Assembly (NCBI RefSeq): GCF_051594765.1
Contig: NZ_JBPPGJ010000007.1
Location: 233,287 to 297,286 of the forward strand
DNA: 64,000 nucleotides
Source of the DNA: Paenibacillus_AR sp051594765
GTDB taxonomy: Bacteria; Bacillota; Bacilli; Paenibacillales; NBRC-103111
Direction: 5' to 3'
Numbering within the stretch: position 1 is the stretch's first letter; every line of letters starts with the position of its first letter. This document shows positions 53,043 to 61,282 of the stretch, piece after piece. Made by a program: the position numbers and the translations under genes. Below the pieces are notes generated by a model that made no database searches, was not told where the DNA came from, and saw only the letters and a list, made by a program, of their open reading frames with translations.

Positions 53043-54123
53043 GACGGCGGTTTCCACCCGCCAAATCTTCTACCTGGCACTGCCGCTGCTCCTGATCATG
53101 GGGCACTTCTTTCTTGTTCCCGTTTATCTCGACTGGGCCGGACGGGATGCATGGGTGGGCATACTGGCGGGCTTCGCGGCAGGAGGTGTCCTGTTCGCCG
53201 CGATGGGCCGTCTGCAGGAGCGGCTGTATGGAAGAACGCTGGTGGAATGGGCCATTCTCCGTTGGGGGCCAACCGTGGGAAGGCTGGCCACTCTGCCTTA
53301 TATCGCCTACATGTTCGCTTTGTCCGTTATTACCCTGTATGGAACCGGCGTATTTGTCGGGTCGGTCTTTTTCGTTGAACGGCCCTTGTGGGTGATCACG
53401 GGAACCTTCACGCTGGTGCTGCTGTACCTGGTTCATCACGGCATCGAGGTCATCGCGAGGGTCTGCGAATGGGTGCTCCTCTATAATATCGTGTCCGGGC
53501 TGCTCGTATCCCTTGCGCTGCATCATATGAAGGATTATACCAAGCTGACCCCGGTGCTGAGACACGGGATGGCGCCGGTGCTTCCGGTGATGCTTCTGGT
53601 GCTGGCAGTGTTCGGCGAGATGCTCGTCCTTCTGATGGTTCATGTCAAAAGAGAGGGGCCCCGGTCCTTCTCCCACACCCGCATGTATATGATCTTATTC
53701 GCGGCTGCCATGATCATCCTCCCCTCCACAACGGTTGGACCTGTGGTCATCTTCGGCGAGGAGCAGGCTCGGGAGCTGGCCTTTCCGGTGGAGAGCACCG
53801 TCCGCCTCATCAATGTGGGATTCATCGAAAGGTTCGACATCTACGGCCTTACGATCATGACCGTATCCGCTCTTCTTCGTCTGGCCCTGCTGCATTATGC
53901 CTCCAGCACGGCTGTGGCACAATGGTTCTCCTTACCGAGCCACAAGCCCGTGAATCTTCTCCTGGGAGCCGTTCTGCTCGCGGTGTCTCATACCACGTTC
54001 AGCGACTATTCGGAGCTCCTCGTTTTTTTGCGGCGCCTATACCCGTATGGTGGAGCCGCAGGCGTCGTCATTCTGGCCATGGGCTTATGGACGTTTTCCA
54101 AGAGATCCAACCGCGGGACTTGA
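53032..54123 (+). CDS. Spore germination permease, GerB family
   Basis: A 363-residue integral membrane protein of the GerB (APC-superfamily) type, with about ten spans from ISTRQIFYLAL-like VSTRQIFYLALPLLL onward. GerB subunits bind the germinant (amino acid or sugar). GGGGAGGG precedes the ATG. Its last 39 bases overlap the end of a minus-strand gene tail to tail. The germinant cannot be predicted from sequence. Confidence 0.92.
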   Translation: MTDKTAVSTRQIFYLALPLLLIMGHFFLVPVYLDWAGRDAWVGILAGFAAGGVLFAAMGRLQERLYGRTLVEWAILRWGPTVGRLATLPYIAYMFALSVITLYGTGVFVGSVFFVERPLWVITGTFTLVLLYLVHHGIEVIARVCEWVLLYNIVSGLLVSLALHHMKDYTKLTPVLRHGMAPVLPVMLLVLAVFGEMLVLLMVHVKREGPRSFSHTRMYMILFAAAMIILPSTTVGPVVIFGEEQARELAFPVESTVRLINVGFIERFDIYGLTIMTVSALLRLALLHYASSTAVAQWFSLPSHKPVNLLLGAVLLAVSHTTFSDYSELLVFLRRLYPYGGAAGVVILAMGLWTFSKRSNRGT

Positions 54124-55305
54124 GCCAAAAAGCGAATCGATTACCGGCTCCGGATCGATGGATTGAATGGACCACGGCCGTTCCGGTGAGGAGCGGACCA
54201 GCTTCCAGACATAAGTGATCGCCTGGGAACGGCCTCCCTGCTTCCAGACGTTCAGCCGGACGGACAGCCTGCCGGTCAGAGCCTCCGGTTCCGGAGAGCT
54301 TGCCTTAGGGTCATCAATCTTGCGGACTGTCAAGCGGCTGTCGAGCCATTCCTTGGTTAATAGAGCCGTCTCAGGGGAATCAGGCGCCAGCAGGATGCCC
54401 AACAAATGCGGATCCTTGTGGTTCGAAGCCACGACGAACAGATCGACGAGCCCGTCAAAAGACAGACCCCGTTGATATTCCTCCAATCGTCCCGCAGCTT
54501 TGTGCACCATGGCTTGGTGGGCGGGGTCCATGGAGCCGGAGCCATGGGTGACCGAACCCAGGAAGTGGATGCAGAAGTGTCCGTGGAAATCGTTTCCCGG
54601 TATGCCGTCTCCCCCATGGGGCATGCCGTGCATGGAGGCGGCTACGGGCCCATCGGGAGAATCCAGCAGAACCGCCTTGCGGTCCCAGCTCCAACGGCCG
54701 CCGTAGATCCGTTTCATAACGGCCGAATCCTCCTTGGTAAGCGGCTGGACATCCGCGTGGGCGGAGCCGGCCCGGCGCTGTCCCCGGAATCGGAGGCCGG
54801 ATTCGATATCCGTAATGGTCAGGACCGTCCCTTTGGGAAATCGCTTGTTAGCTGCAGACCAGTCCAGCGGTTGACCGTAATGGCTTTTTTCCAGGGCGGA
54901 GGTCAGATGGTGAAGCTCCCGGATCATTTTGCGGGGAGGCTTGTAAGCATGGTCGCGGTCTGACCGCAGACTCCCGGAGTCAACCGGAATGAGCAGTTCC
55001 TCCCGGTTCAGCCATTGGTATCGGGTCTTGGCCGAGTCCGCGCCGACCGTCATCTCCACATAGGAGTAAGGTACAGATGCAGGCGGGGCTGGTACAGGCT
55101 CCAGCCTCTGGAGCCAATTGTGCCAATGGCGCGAACGGATCTGAACGCCGGAACGGTATTCGGCTTGAACGGAAGTACGCAGCGTAAGATTAGCTTCGGT
55201 CTCCGGGGGCACTGGCTTGGCAGCGACAGATACAGGCCGAAGCAGAACAGCGGCAAGAAGCAGAATAAGAGGGACCGGGGCAAGGAATCGGCGCAGCGGT
55301 TGAAT
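54085..55305 (-). CDS. Exported protein of unknown function with apparent ATT start
   Basis: About 406 residues if translation starts at ATT 55305-55303. That codon lies eight bases after a perfect AAGGAGG and opens a normal signal peptide (QPLRRFLAP, a Leu/Ala-rich core, then VSVAAKP). The first conventional start in frame is GTG 55212, which has no Shine-Dalgarno and would delete the signal. The mature protein has a conserved-looking core: HADVQPLTKEDSAVMKRIYGG, RWSWDRK, then GHFCIHFLGSVTHGSGSMDP and AHQAMVHKAAG. The His/Cys-rich core could be catalytic, but I cannot name the family. The C-terminus is beta-rich. It overlaps the end of gerB. Confidence 0.75.
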   Translation of the reverse strand: MQPLRRFLAPVPLILLLAAVLLRPVSVAAKPVPPETEANLTLRTSVQAEYRSGVQIRSRHWHNWLQRLEPVPAPPASVPYSYVEMTVGADSAKTRYQWLNREELLIPVDSGSLRSDRDHAYKPPRKMIRELHHLTSALEKSHYGQPLDWSAANKRFPKGTVLTITDIESGLRFRGQRRAGSAHADVQPLTKEDSAVMKRIYGGRWSWDRKAVLLDSPDGPVAASMHGMPHGGDGIPGNDFHGHFCIHFLGSVTHGSGSMDPAHQAMVHKAAGRLEEYQRGLSFDGLVDLFVVASNHKDPHLLGILLAPDSPETALLTKEWLDSRLTVRKIDDPKASSPEPEALTGRLSVRLNVWKQGGRSQAITYVWKLVRSSPERPWSIQSIDPEPVIDSLFGSSPAVGSLGKRP

Positions 55306-55397
55306 GGCAGCTTCCTCCTTTTCGGGCAGGCTTTCTTCTATTCAGGTTGTACTCGTACGGCGTCGGTCAAACACGGAAAAAGCTGGACGATGGAGCC

Positions 55398-55426
55398 GTG
55401 ACAAAAAGCGTGCCTTTGTTTAGAAT
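55398..55426 (+). promoter_or_regulatory. Promoter of the arsR-type gene
   Basis: GTGACA (55398-55403), 17-bp spacer, TAGAAT (55421-55426). Confidence 0.7.
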
Positions 55427-55472
55427 AGACAGAAGAACCACCGACATATTGACCGCAGAAAGGGGAATTCGG

Positions 55473-55856
55473 ATGATAGAGCCAATCGGAGTGGAGAGCT
55501 TGGAGGCATTGGACCGGTGCGAGACGGATTGTGTCCATGCCGATGCCGTTCAGGAAGCCCGTGAAAGAGCAGCGGCTCCAGAGCAGATCGCGGAGCTGGC
55601 AGAGCTGTTCAAGGCGTTGTCCGAGCCGACCCGGCTTCGGATTATCCATTCGCTGCTGAACCGGGAGCTGTGCGTTTGCGATCTGTGCGACGTCCTCGGC
55701 ATGCAGCAATCAGCCGTATCCCATCAGCTCCGGGTGCTGCGGAATTTACGTATCGTCAAGCGGCGCAAGGAAGGGAAGATGATGTACTACTCCATCGATG
55801 ATCAGCATATCGAAGGACTGTTCCTCCAAGGCCTTCATCATATTGCGCATAAGTAG
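55473..55856 (+). CDS. ArsR/SmtB-family metal-responsive repressor (CadC/CzrA-like)
   Basis: A 127-residue winged-helix repressor. The recognition region is MQQSAVSHQLRVLRNLRIV. ELCVCDLCDVLG carries the alpha-3 cysteines, an N-terminal CETDC could add thiolate ligands as in CadC, and the C-terminal DDQHIEG...HHIAH has His/Asp residues like the alpha-5 site of CzrA. So Zn, Cd or Pb are the likely inducers. The ATG at 55473 follows AAAGGGG. A divergent half-site palindrome lies in front of the next gene, a metal-efflux ATPase, and is the probable target. Confidence 0.92.
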   Translation: MIEPIGVESLEALDRCETDCVHADAVQEARERAAAPEQIAELAELFKALSEPTRLRIIHSLLNRELCVCDLCDVLGMQQSAVSHQLRVLRNLRIVKRRKEGKMMYYSIDDQHIEGLFLQGLHHIAHK

Positions 55857-55896
55857 GAATCCCCTCTTGTCCTGGTCATTTCTTGCGAAAATGGGA

Positions 55897-55925
55897 TTGA
55901 CCGGAGAGGGATCCTCCGGTACAAT
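55897..55925 (+). promoter_or_regulatory. sigma-A promoter of the P-type ATPase gene
   Basis: TTGACC (55897-55902), 17-bp spacer, TACAAT (55920-55925). The spacer contains its own dyad CCGGAG/CTCCGG (55901-55919). Confidence 0.8.
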
Positions 55926-55938
55926 CAAGGCATACTAT

Positions 55939-55958
55939 ATATGAATGGGTGTTCATAT
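55939..55958 (+). promoter_or_regulatory. Candidate ArsR-type operator
   Basis: ATATGAA-N6-TTCATAT, a perfect 7-bp inverted repeat placed at about +8 to +27 of the ATPase transcript. TGAA-containing palindromes of this kind are bound by CadC/CzrA-type repressors. Binding here would block the promoter until metal is present. Confidence 0.7.
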
Positions 55959-55982
55959 GTTAATGGATTAGGGGGAGATCCC

Positions 55983-58499
55983 ATGAAGAAGAGCCTAGTC
56001 GTTCAGCAAGGAACGCATGGTGCGGCGCATGAACATGAGCCCGGCCATAGGCATGCGGGTGAAGACAAGGAAGCAAGTGCCGCTTGCGGCTGCGGGTGCG
56101 AGAGTGAGCGTGCAGGTGAAGCCGATGAAGTGGGAGCTGCCTGTGGGTGCGGGTGCGAGAGTGGAGAAGAGCGAGTAGGTGAAGCCGAAGAAGCGGAAGA
56201 CGCCTGCAGCTGCGGGTGCAGGGATGAGCGTGCAGGTGAAGCCGAGGAAGAAAGTGCCGCTTGCGGCTGCGGGTGCGAGAGTGGGAGCGGGGGAGGTAAC
56301 AGTCATCAAACGAATAGAGAGAACGTTCTGGACGATCGTGCAACCGGCGGCCGCCGGTTGTTCCGTGTTCGCGGCATGGATTGTGCGGACTGCGCCCGTC
56401 ATCTCGAGAAGAGAATCGGCGCATTGGATGGCGTTACCGACGTTCGGGTGAATTTCACCCAAGGCACCATGACCCTGGTATATGGGGGGGCCGCAGCATC
56501 CCTCATCCGGGCAATCCGGCAAGCCGGATACAGCGGAGAGGAGGCCGTCTCCGGTTCCTCCCGAACCGCACTGCCCGAATCCTTCTGGCGCGGCAACCCC
56601 AAAGTGCAGCCGACGGTTTGGTCCGCGCTTCTGTATGGTCTGGCTCTGTTATGCGGCTGGCTCATCGGGAATGGGGAGGAGTCCGGATTCGGCCTTACCA
56701 CCCTCTTCTACCTGGCGGCCATGGCTGTCGGCGGATGGAGAATTGCCTACACCGGCATCACCGGGCTGCGCTCCCGCACCGTCGGAATGGAGCTTCTTAT
56801 GACTGTGTCCGCCATCGGCGCGGCTCTGATCGGGCAATGGAGCGAAGGGGCGGCGGTGATTGTTCTCTTCTCCTTAGGCGAGATGCTGGAGGCGTACACG
56901 ATGGACCGAACCCGGCGTCAGGTGAACAGCTTGATGGCGCTGGCTCCGGAAGAGGCTCACATGGTGCGGGACGGCGGGATGGAGACGGTTCCGGTCGGCG
57001 CTCTTCTGGTCGGAGACCAGATTCGGGTGCTGCCGGGAGAGCGGATTCCGATGGACGGCCAGGTGCTGGACGGCCTGTCCGCCGTGAATCAGGCTCCAAT
57101 TACGGGAGAATCTGTGCCGGTGGACAAGACAACGGGCGACACCGTCTATGCCGGAACCGTGAACGGGGAGGGCACGCTTACAATTGAGGTCACCCGCTTA
57201 GCCCGCGATCATACGCTGGCACGAATCCTGGCACTCATCGAGGAAGCGGAAGCCCAAAAAGCACCCTCCCAACGCTTCGTGGACCGCTTCTCGAAAATAT
57301 ATACGCCTGCCGTTCTGGTGCTGGCGCTCCTGGTTGCGGTCCTGCCGCCGCTTGTCGGTGGAGCTGCCTTTGAGCCTTGGTTCTACCGGGCGTTGACCTT
57401 GCTGGTAGTCGCCTGCCCGTGCGCGTTGGTCATCAGTACACCCGTTGCGATCGCCGCCGCTATCGCCCATGCCGCCCGACGCGGCGTGCTGATCAAGGGC
57501 GGCGCCCATCTGGAGCGGCTCGGCGGACTTCGAGCCGTGGCGTTGGATAAGACCGGCACCCTGACCTCAGGAGTGCCGGAGGTGCTTCAGGTGCGCGCTG
57601 CTCCCGGCAGCGGGGCGGACGAGGCGGAGGTGCTCCGCACGGCCGTTGCGGTGGAGCTGGGCTCCGCGCACCCGTTGGCCCGCGCGGTGCTCCGCTATGC
57701 GGAGGCGCGGGGCGGCGCAGCCGCGGTTTCGGCGGACGCCGGGTCATTCCGGGTGTATCCCGGAATGGGGGCGTCCGCCAGCGCGGGGGGCCGGCAGGTG
57801 TATGCCGGCAGCCCGCGGCTGTTCCGCGAGCGGCTCGGCGTCAGCCTCGAGCCCCTCGCGGAAGCGTTGGCGGCCCTGGACCGGGAGGGCCGCCCGTATC
57901 TTCTCGCCGGCACGGAGGATGCCGTGCTCGGCTGGATCACCTTCGCCGACCCGGTCCGGCCGGCGTCGGCGCAAGCGCTGGCCGAGCTGGATGCGCTCGG
58001 CGTCCGGCGCTTGCACATGCTGACCGGCGACCACGCGGGGGCCGCCGAAGCCGTCGTACGCGCGCTGGGGAACGCCGGCCGGTCCTTGACCTGGGAAGCG
58101 GGGCTGCTTCCCGAGGAGAAGCTGGACCGGATCCGGGCGCTGCGCGCAGAGCATGGCACCGTCGCCATGGTAGGCGACGGCATCAACGATGCTCCCGCCT
58201 TGGCCGCGGCGGACCTCGGCATCGCCATGGGCGCCGCCGGCTCCGATGCGGCGCTCGAGACCGCCGATGTGGCGCTCATGCGGGACGATCTGTCCCAGCT
58301 GCCCTACGCCGTCGGCTTATCCCGCCGGGCGCTCCGCATCATCCGGCAGAACATCGGCTTTTCCCTCTTGATCAAAGCCGTGTTCCTGGCTGCCATCCTT
58401 CCGGGCTGGACCACCCTGTGGCTGGCTGTCCTGGCCGATACCGGCGCAGCCGTTGCAGTCACGCTGAACGGGATGCGATTGCTCCGCCGATCCAAGTAA
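55983..58499 (+). CDS. Zn/Cd/Pb-type P1B ATPase with repeated CxCxC N-terminus
   Basis: An 838-residue efflux ATPase (ZntA/CadA type). A His-rich stretch (residues about 11-20) is followed by four CxCxC clusters at residues 35, 54, 75 and 94. A heavy-metal-associated domain has GMDCADC (Cys134, Cys137). Then come the transmembrane metal site CPC (Cys478-Cys480), phosphorylated Asp522 in DKTGT, the SAHPLARA nucleotide motif and GDGINDAPAL. The enzyme exports divalent soft metals at the cost of ATP. GGGGGAG precedes the ATG. The gene lies directly behind the ArsR-type regulator and its operator. The tandem cysteine clusters are unusual and presumably buffer or sense metal. Confidence 0.93.
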   Translation: MKKSLVVQQGTHGAAHEHEPGHRHAGEDKEASAACGCGCESERAGEADEVGAACGCGCESGEERVGEAEEAEDACSCGCRDERAGEAEEESAACGCGCESGSGGGNSHQTNRENVLDDRATGGRRLFRVRGMDCADCARHLEKRIGALDGVTDVRVNFTQGTMTLVYGGAAASLIRAIRQAGYSGEEAVSGSSRTALPESFWRGNPKVQPTVWSALLYGLALLCGWLIGNGEESGFGLTTLFYLAAMAVGGWRIAYTGITGLRSRTVGMELLMTVSAIGAALIGQWSEGAAVIVLFSLGEMLEAYTMDRTRRQVNSLMALAPEEAHMVRDGGMETVPVGALLVGDQIRVLPGERIPMDGQVLDGLSAVNQAPITGESVPVDKTTGDTVYAGTVNGEGTLTIEVTRLARDHTLARILALIEEAEAQKAPSQRFVDRFSKIYTPAVLVLALLVAVLPPLVGGAAFEPWFYRALTLLVVACPCALVISTPVAIAAAIAHAARRGVLIKGGAHLERLGGLRAVALDKTGTLTSGVPEVLQVRAAPGSGADEAEVLRTAVAVELGSAHPLARAVLRYAEARGGAAAVSADAGSFRVYPGMGASASAGGRQVYAGSPRLFRERLGVSLEPLAEALAALDREGRPYLLAGTEDAVLGWITFADPVRPASAQALAELDALGVRRLHMLTGDHAGAAEAVVRALGNAGRSLTWEAGLLPEEKLDRIRALRAEHGTVAMVGDGINDAPALAAADLGIAMGAAGSDAALETADVALMRDDLSQLPYAVGLSRRALRIIRQNIGFSLLIKAVFLAAILPGWTTLWLAVLADTGAAVAVTLNGMRLLRRSK
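56085..56279 (+). repeat. Four tandem repeats encoding CxCxC clusters
   Basis: Units of 57, 63 and 57 bases, each encoding C-G/S-C-G-C plus an acidic spacer with a GEA motif. The units are similar at DNA level (TGCGGCTGCGGGTGCGAGAG, then GTGAAGCC), pointing to recent duplication. Confidence 0.85.
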
Positions 58500-58516
58500 C
58501 CTATAATGTAGTCATC

Positions 58517-58560
58517 ACCTCCTCGCCGCTTCGAATCTGGAGGCCGGCGCAGGAGGTTTT
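58517..58560 (+). terminator. Terminator after the P-type ATPase
   Basis: ACCTCCT-GCCG pairs with CGGC-AGGAGGT with a one-base asymmetry, followed by four T. Confidence 0.65.
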
Positions 58561-58619
58561 GTGCGTGTACATACGGTTGGAATAAGATCCATTCATTCAT
58601 TGGGAGGAGGACGGGAACA

Positions 58620-59462
58620 GTGGAGAGAAAACAAGCGTTTCGGATTCTGCTGGAGGGCGACCGGGTCATCCGGGGAGACTGGTACGGTGCGGAGGAGCCA
58701 CGGGGCACAGTCATCGTTTGCCATGGATACAAGGGCTTCAAGGATTACGGCATGTTTCCCCGGATCGGCCAGCTGCTGTCGGACCGCTGGGACGTCGTGC
58801 TCCTAAATTTCAGCCTGAACGGCGTGGGGGACAGCTTGGTGGAATTCACGGAGCTGGAGCAGTTTGCCCGGAACACGTTTTCGGCCGAGCAGGAGGACCT
58901 TCAGCAAGTCGTCAAGGCTGTCCGCGAAGGCAGACTGCCTGTCGAGAGCGGACGTCAGCCGGCAAACCGTCCGGTCTTTTTGTTGGGTCATAGCAAAGGG
59001 GGAGGCGGGGTCCTGCTCTTCGCTCTGGACCATCCGGAGCTGGTGGACGGAGTGATCAGCTGGAACGGCATCTCCCGCCTCGACGTCTATTCGGATGATG
59101 AGAAAAAGGCGATGCGCGAGACCGGCAGGGCTTATACCCGGAATGCCCGCACCGGCCAGGACATGCCGCTGGACCGGGTCATTCTGGAGGATATGGATGC
59201 GAACCGGGAGCGGTTCGATCTGATCGGGAGGATACCGGGGCTCCGGGTCCCGGCCGTCCTCATTCAAGGGGAAAAGGATTCCGCCCATCATCTGAAAGGC
59301 TCCGCCCGGTTGGTGGAAGCCCAGCCCAAGCTCCACTGGCACTTGGTTCCGGAAGGGGACCACCGGTTTAATACGGTGCATCCGTATGCTGGGGATACGG
59401 ATGCTTTTTTGGAAGCGATTCGGTTGACGGCATTATGGTTGGAGGATTGGAGCGATTCGTAA
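58620..59462 (+). CDS. Alpha/beta hydrolase (serine aminopeptidase S33-like)
   Basis: A 280-residue cytosolic hydrolase. TVIVCHGYKGFKDYG is the oxyanion region, GHSKGG holds the nucleophilic Ser, and the catalytic His is likely in PEGDHRFNT. The family covers monoacylglycerol lipases and esterases; the substrate is unknown. GTG 58620 is chosen because GGGAGGAGG precedes it. It and the following antiporter gene are 15 bases apart and probably co-transcribed. Confidence 0.85.
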   Translation: MERKQAFRILLEGDRVIRGDWYGAEEPRGTVIVCHGYKGFKDYGMFPRIGQLLSDRWDVVLLNFSLNGVGDSLVEFTELEQFARNTFSAEQEDLQQVVKAVREGRLPVESGRQPANRPVFLLGHSKGGGGVLLFALDHPELVDGVISWNGISRLDVYSDDEKKAMRETGRAYTRNARTGQDMPLDRVILEDMDANRERFDLIGRIPGLRVPAVLIQGEKDSAHHLKGSARLVEAQPKLHWHLVPEGDHRFNTVHPYAGDTDAFLEAIRLTALWLEDWSDS

Positions 59463-59477
59463 AGTAGAGGAGACCGC

Positions 59478-60866
59478 ATGGGACAAGAAAACGGTACGTT
59501 GTCGGAGGGACAGCCGAAGGGACATCCGGAAGTGCCCTTCGCTATTGGGGAATTATCGGTGGTGATCGGCTTCGTCATCGCCGGATTGGCTGCCGCCTAC
59601 GCATGGGGATTGCCATTGGCGGCCGGTTTTTCGCTGGGCTTCGCAGCTCTGTGGCTCGGCTGCCTGCGCAAGGGGATCTCATCGGAGGTCTTGTGGATTA
59701 CGGCGTGGAACGGATTCAAACGAACCAAGGAGGTGCTGTGGATCCTCCTCTTGGTAGGCATGGTGATCCCGACGTGGATGGCCAGCGGCACCATCCCGTA
59801 TATGATTGATCTAGGGCTCCGACTTATGGAGCCGTCTATTTTCGCGACGGGCAGCTTTCTATTGTGCGCCTGCATCTCCATGATTCTGGGTACCTCGACC
59901 GGGACTATGAGCTCGGCGGGGATCCCTCTGATGGGGATGGCGGCCGTGCTTCACGTTCCGCTTCCATTGGTTGCGGGGGCTGTCGTATCCGGTGCGTTCG
60001 TCGGAGACCGGGCCTCGCCCTTCTCCAGCGCGCATCAGCTGGTCGCCTCGTCCACAGGGCTGACGGTCCGGCAGCTGGGCAGAGCGCTTGCTCCGACTAC
60101 AGTGGTCGGCGTGGCGGCGGCCATCCTTTTTTTCGTGTGGCAGGATGTGAGCGGACATTGGAGCGGTTCTCCGGGAACCGGTTGGAGTACGGGCTATGAC
60201 GCAGTATTCCGGTTTCATCCAATCTTGGCAGTGCCGCCGGTGTTGTTGGCTCTCTCCAATGTCTTCCGGCTGCGGATCAAGTATGCGTTCCTGATCTCCA
60301 TCGCAGCCGCAGTCGTAATCGGAATGACGGTTCAGCAGGTGGAACCGGCGTCATGGCCCCGGTTTCTCTGGAGCGGCTATGCGTCCCCGGCGATTCCCAC
60401 CATTCACAGCAAGGGCGTGGCCGGGATGCTGGAGCTGATGATGCTGATCGGCTTGGCTGGAGCATTCAATGGGATTCTGGAGGAGCTGGGGCTGATTCGC
60501 CCTTATGCGGAGCGGATCATCGGGGAGAAGTCATCCCTTCCTTCGGCTACACTGCGAACGGGGCTCTTCGGCCTGGGGCTGGGCTTGGTCTCTTGTACGC
60601 AAACCCTGCCCATTATGATGTCGGGACGGACGTTAGCCCCCTCTTGGACCAGGAGGATGCCGGCCGGCGAGCTGGCTCGAACTGTAGCCGATACCAGTCT
60701 GGTTCTGCCAGGACTGGTGCCTTGGAACATGCTCGCGATCCTATGTGGCACCATCCTCGGCATTCCGGCGGCGGATTATATTCCATATGCGGCATTTCTC
60801 TGGAGTCTGCCGATCCTGACGATTATTTATTCGTTCGTCAAGTCCCGTAATCCGTCAGAAAAATAA
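59478..60866 (+). CDS. NhaC-family Na+/H+ antiporter
   Basis: A 462-residue transporter with about eleven spans. GTSTGTMSSAGIPLMGMAAVL and GAFVGDRASPFSSAHQLVAS match conserved NhaC stretches, the latter with the ion-binding Asp. Members exchange sodium, or sometimes malate and lactate, for protons. AGAGGAG precedes the ATG. A tRNA promoter begins 10 bases after its stop; the hairpin formed there by 60881-60893 and 60908-60920 may end its message. Confidence 0.88.
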   Translation: MGQENGTLSEGQPKGHPEVPFAIGELSVVIGFVIAGLAAAYAWGLPLAAGFSLGFAALWLGCLRKGISSEVLWITAWNGFKRTKEVLWILLLVGMVIPTWMASGTIPYMIDLGLRLMEPSIFATGSFLLCACISMILGTSTGTMSSAGIPLMGMAAVLHVPLPLVAGAVVSGAFVGDRASPFSSAHQLVASSTGLTVRQLGRALAPTTVVGVAAAILFFVWQDVSGHWSGSPGTGWSTGYDAVFRFHPILAVPPVLLALSNVFRLRIKYAFLISIAAAVVIGMTVQQVEPASWPRFLWSGYASPAIPTIHSKGVAGMLELMMLIGLAGAFNGILEELGLIRPYAERIIGEKSSLPSATLRTGLFGLGLGLVSCTQTLPIMMSGRTLAPSWTRRMPAGELARTVADTSLVLPGLVPWNMLAILCGTILGIPAADYIPYAAFLWSLPILTIIYSFVKSRNPSEK

Positions 60867-60875
60867 CCCTCCCGG

Positions 60876-60904
60876 TTGACAGCGGCGGCAAAAATTGATA
60901 TTAT
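60876..60904 (+). promoter_or_regulatory. Promoter of tRNA-Val
   Basis: Perfect TTGACA (60876-60881), 17-bp spacer, TATTAT (60899-60904). The same bases form a hairpin arm (AGCGGCGGCAAAA with TTTTGTCGCCGCT). Confidence 0.85.
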
Positions 60905-60946
60905 TCATTTTGTCGCCGCTCCTTAAGGGAGCAGCCAACTGAATAC

Positions 60947-61019
60947 GATCTGCTAGCTCAGCTGGGAGAGCACCATCTTGACAGGGTGGGGGTCAGTGGT
61001 TCGAGCCCACTGCAGATCA
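60947..61019 (+). tRNA. tRNA-Val (GAC)
   Basis: A 73-base cloverleaf with acceptor GATCTGC/GCAGATC and anticodon stem CCATC/GGTGG around TTGACAG, anticodon GAC. CCA is not encoded. It marks the border to AT-rich DNA. Confidence 0.95.
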
Positions 61020-61035
61020 TACTGTTCAATCTCGG

Positions 61036-61068
61036 AAAACCCTTGGATTTAAAAGGGTTTTTCTTTTG
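61036..61068 (+). terminator. Terminator of tRNA-Val
   Basis: AAAACCCTT pairs with AAGGGTTTT around a short loop, followed by TTCTTTT. Confidence 0.88.
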
Positions 61069-61147
61069 TATTTATATCCTATTTCGCTCTTATGCCCACA
61101 TAAAATAAATCGGGGGGCAAGACAGGGGGGGGGAATTTCTCTGCAAC

Positions 61148-61217
61148 AATGTTTCCGTAATGAAACATTTATTATAGAGCAAATTGTAAAGCCATTCTCT
61201 CAGAGGATGGTTTTTTG
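61148..61217 (+). ncRNA. Hairpin plus orphan terminator, possible small RNA or gene remnant
   Basis: AATGTTTC (61148-61155) pairs with GAAACATT (61162-61169). Then an intrinsic terminator follows: CCATTCTC (61192-61199) with GAGGATGG (61203-61210) and six T. No ORF precedes it after the tRNA terminator. It could end a small RNA or be the tail of a lost gene. I see no convincing promoter. Confidence 0.3.
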
Positions 61218-61262
61218 TTTGCTTTAAATCCTCCATATGATAATATATAGAACAAACGTTCC
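61215..61262 (+). promoter_or_regulatory. Promoter with LexA (SOS) box upstream of the YolD-like gene
   Basis: TTGTTT (61215-61220), 18 bases, GATAAT (61239-61244). The box AGAACAAACGTTCC (61249-61262) matches the Bacillus LexA consensus CGAACRNRYGTTYC at 13 of 14 positions and covers the expected transcription start. Confidence 0.7.
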
Positions 61263-61282
61263 TATATTGGAGTTGATCCTAT

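Noticed and set aside
55960..56424. His/Arg/Leu-rich repeat frame antisense to the metal ATPase N-terminus
   Set aside because: Its repeats are only the complement of the CxCxC repeat units; no start signal.
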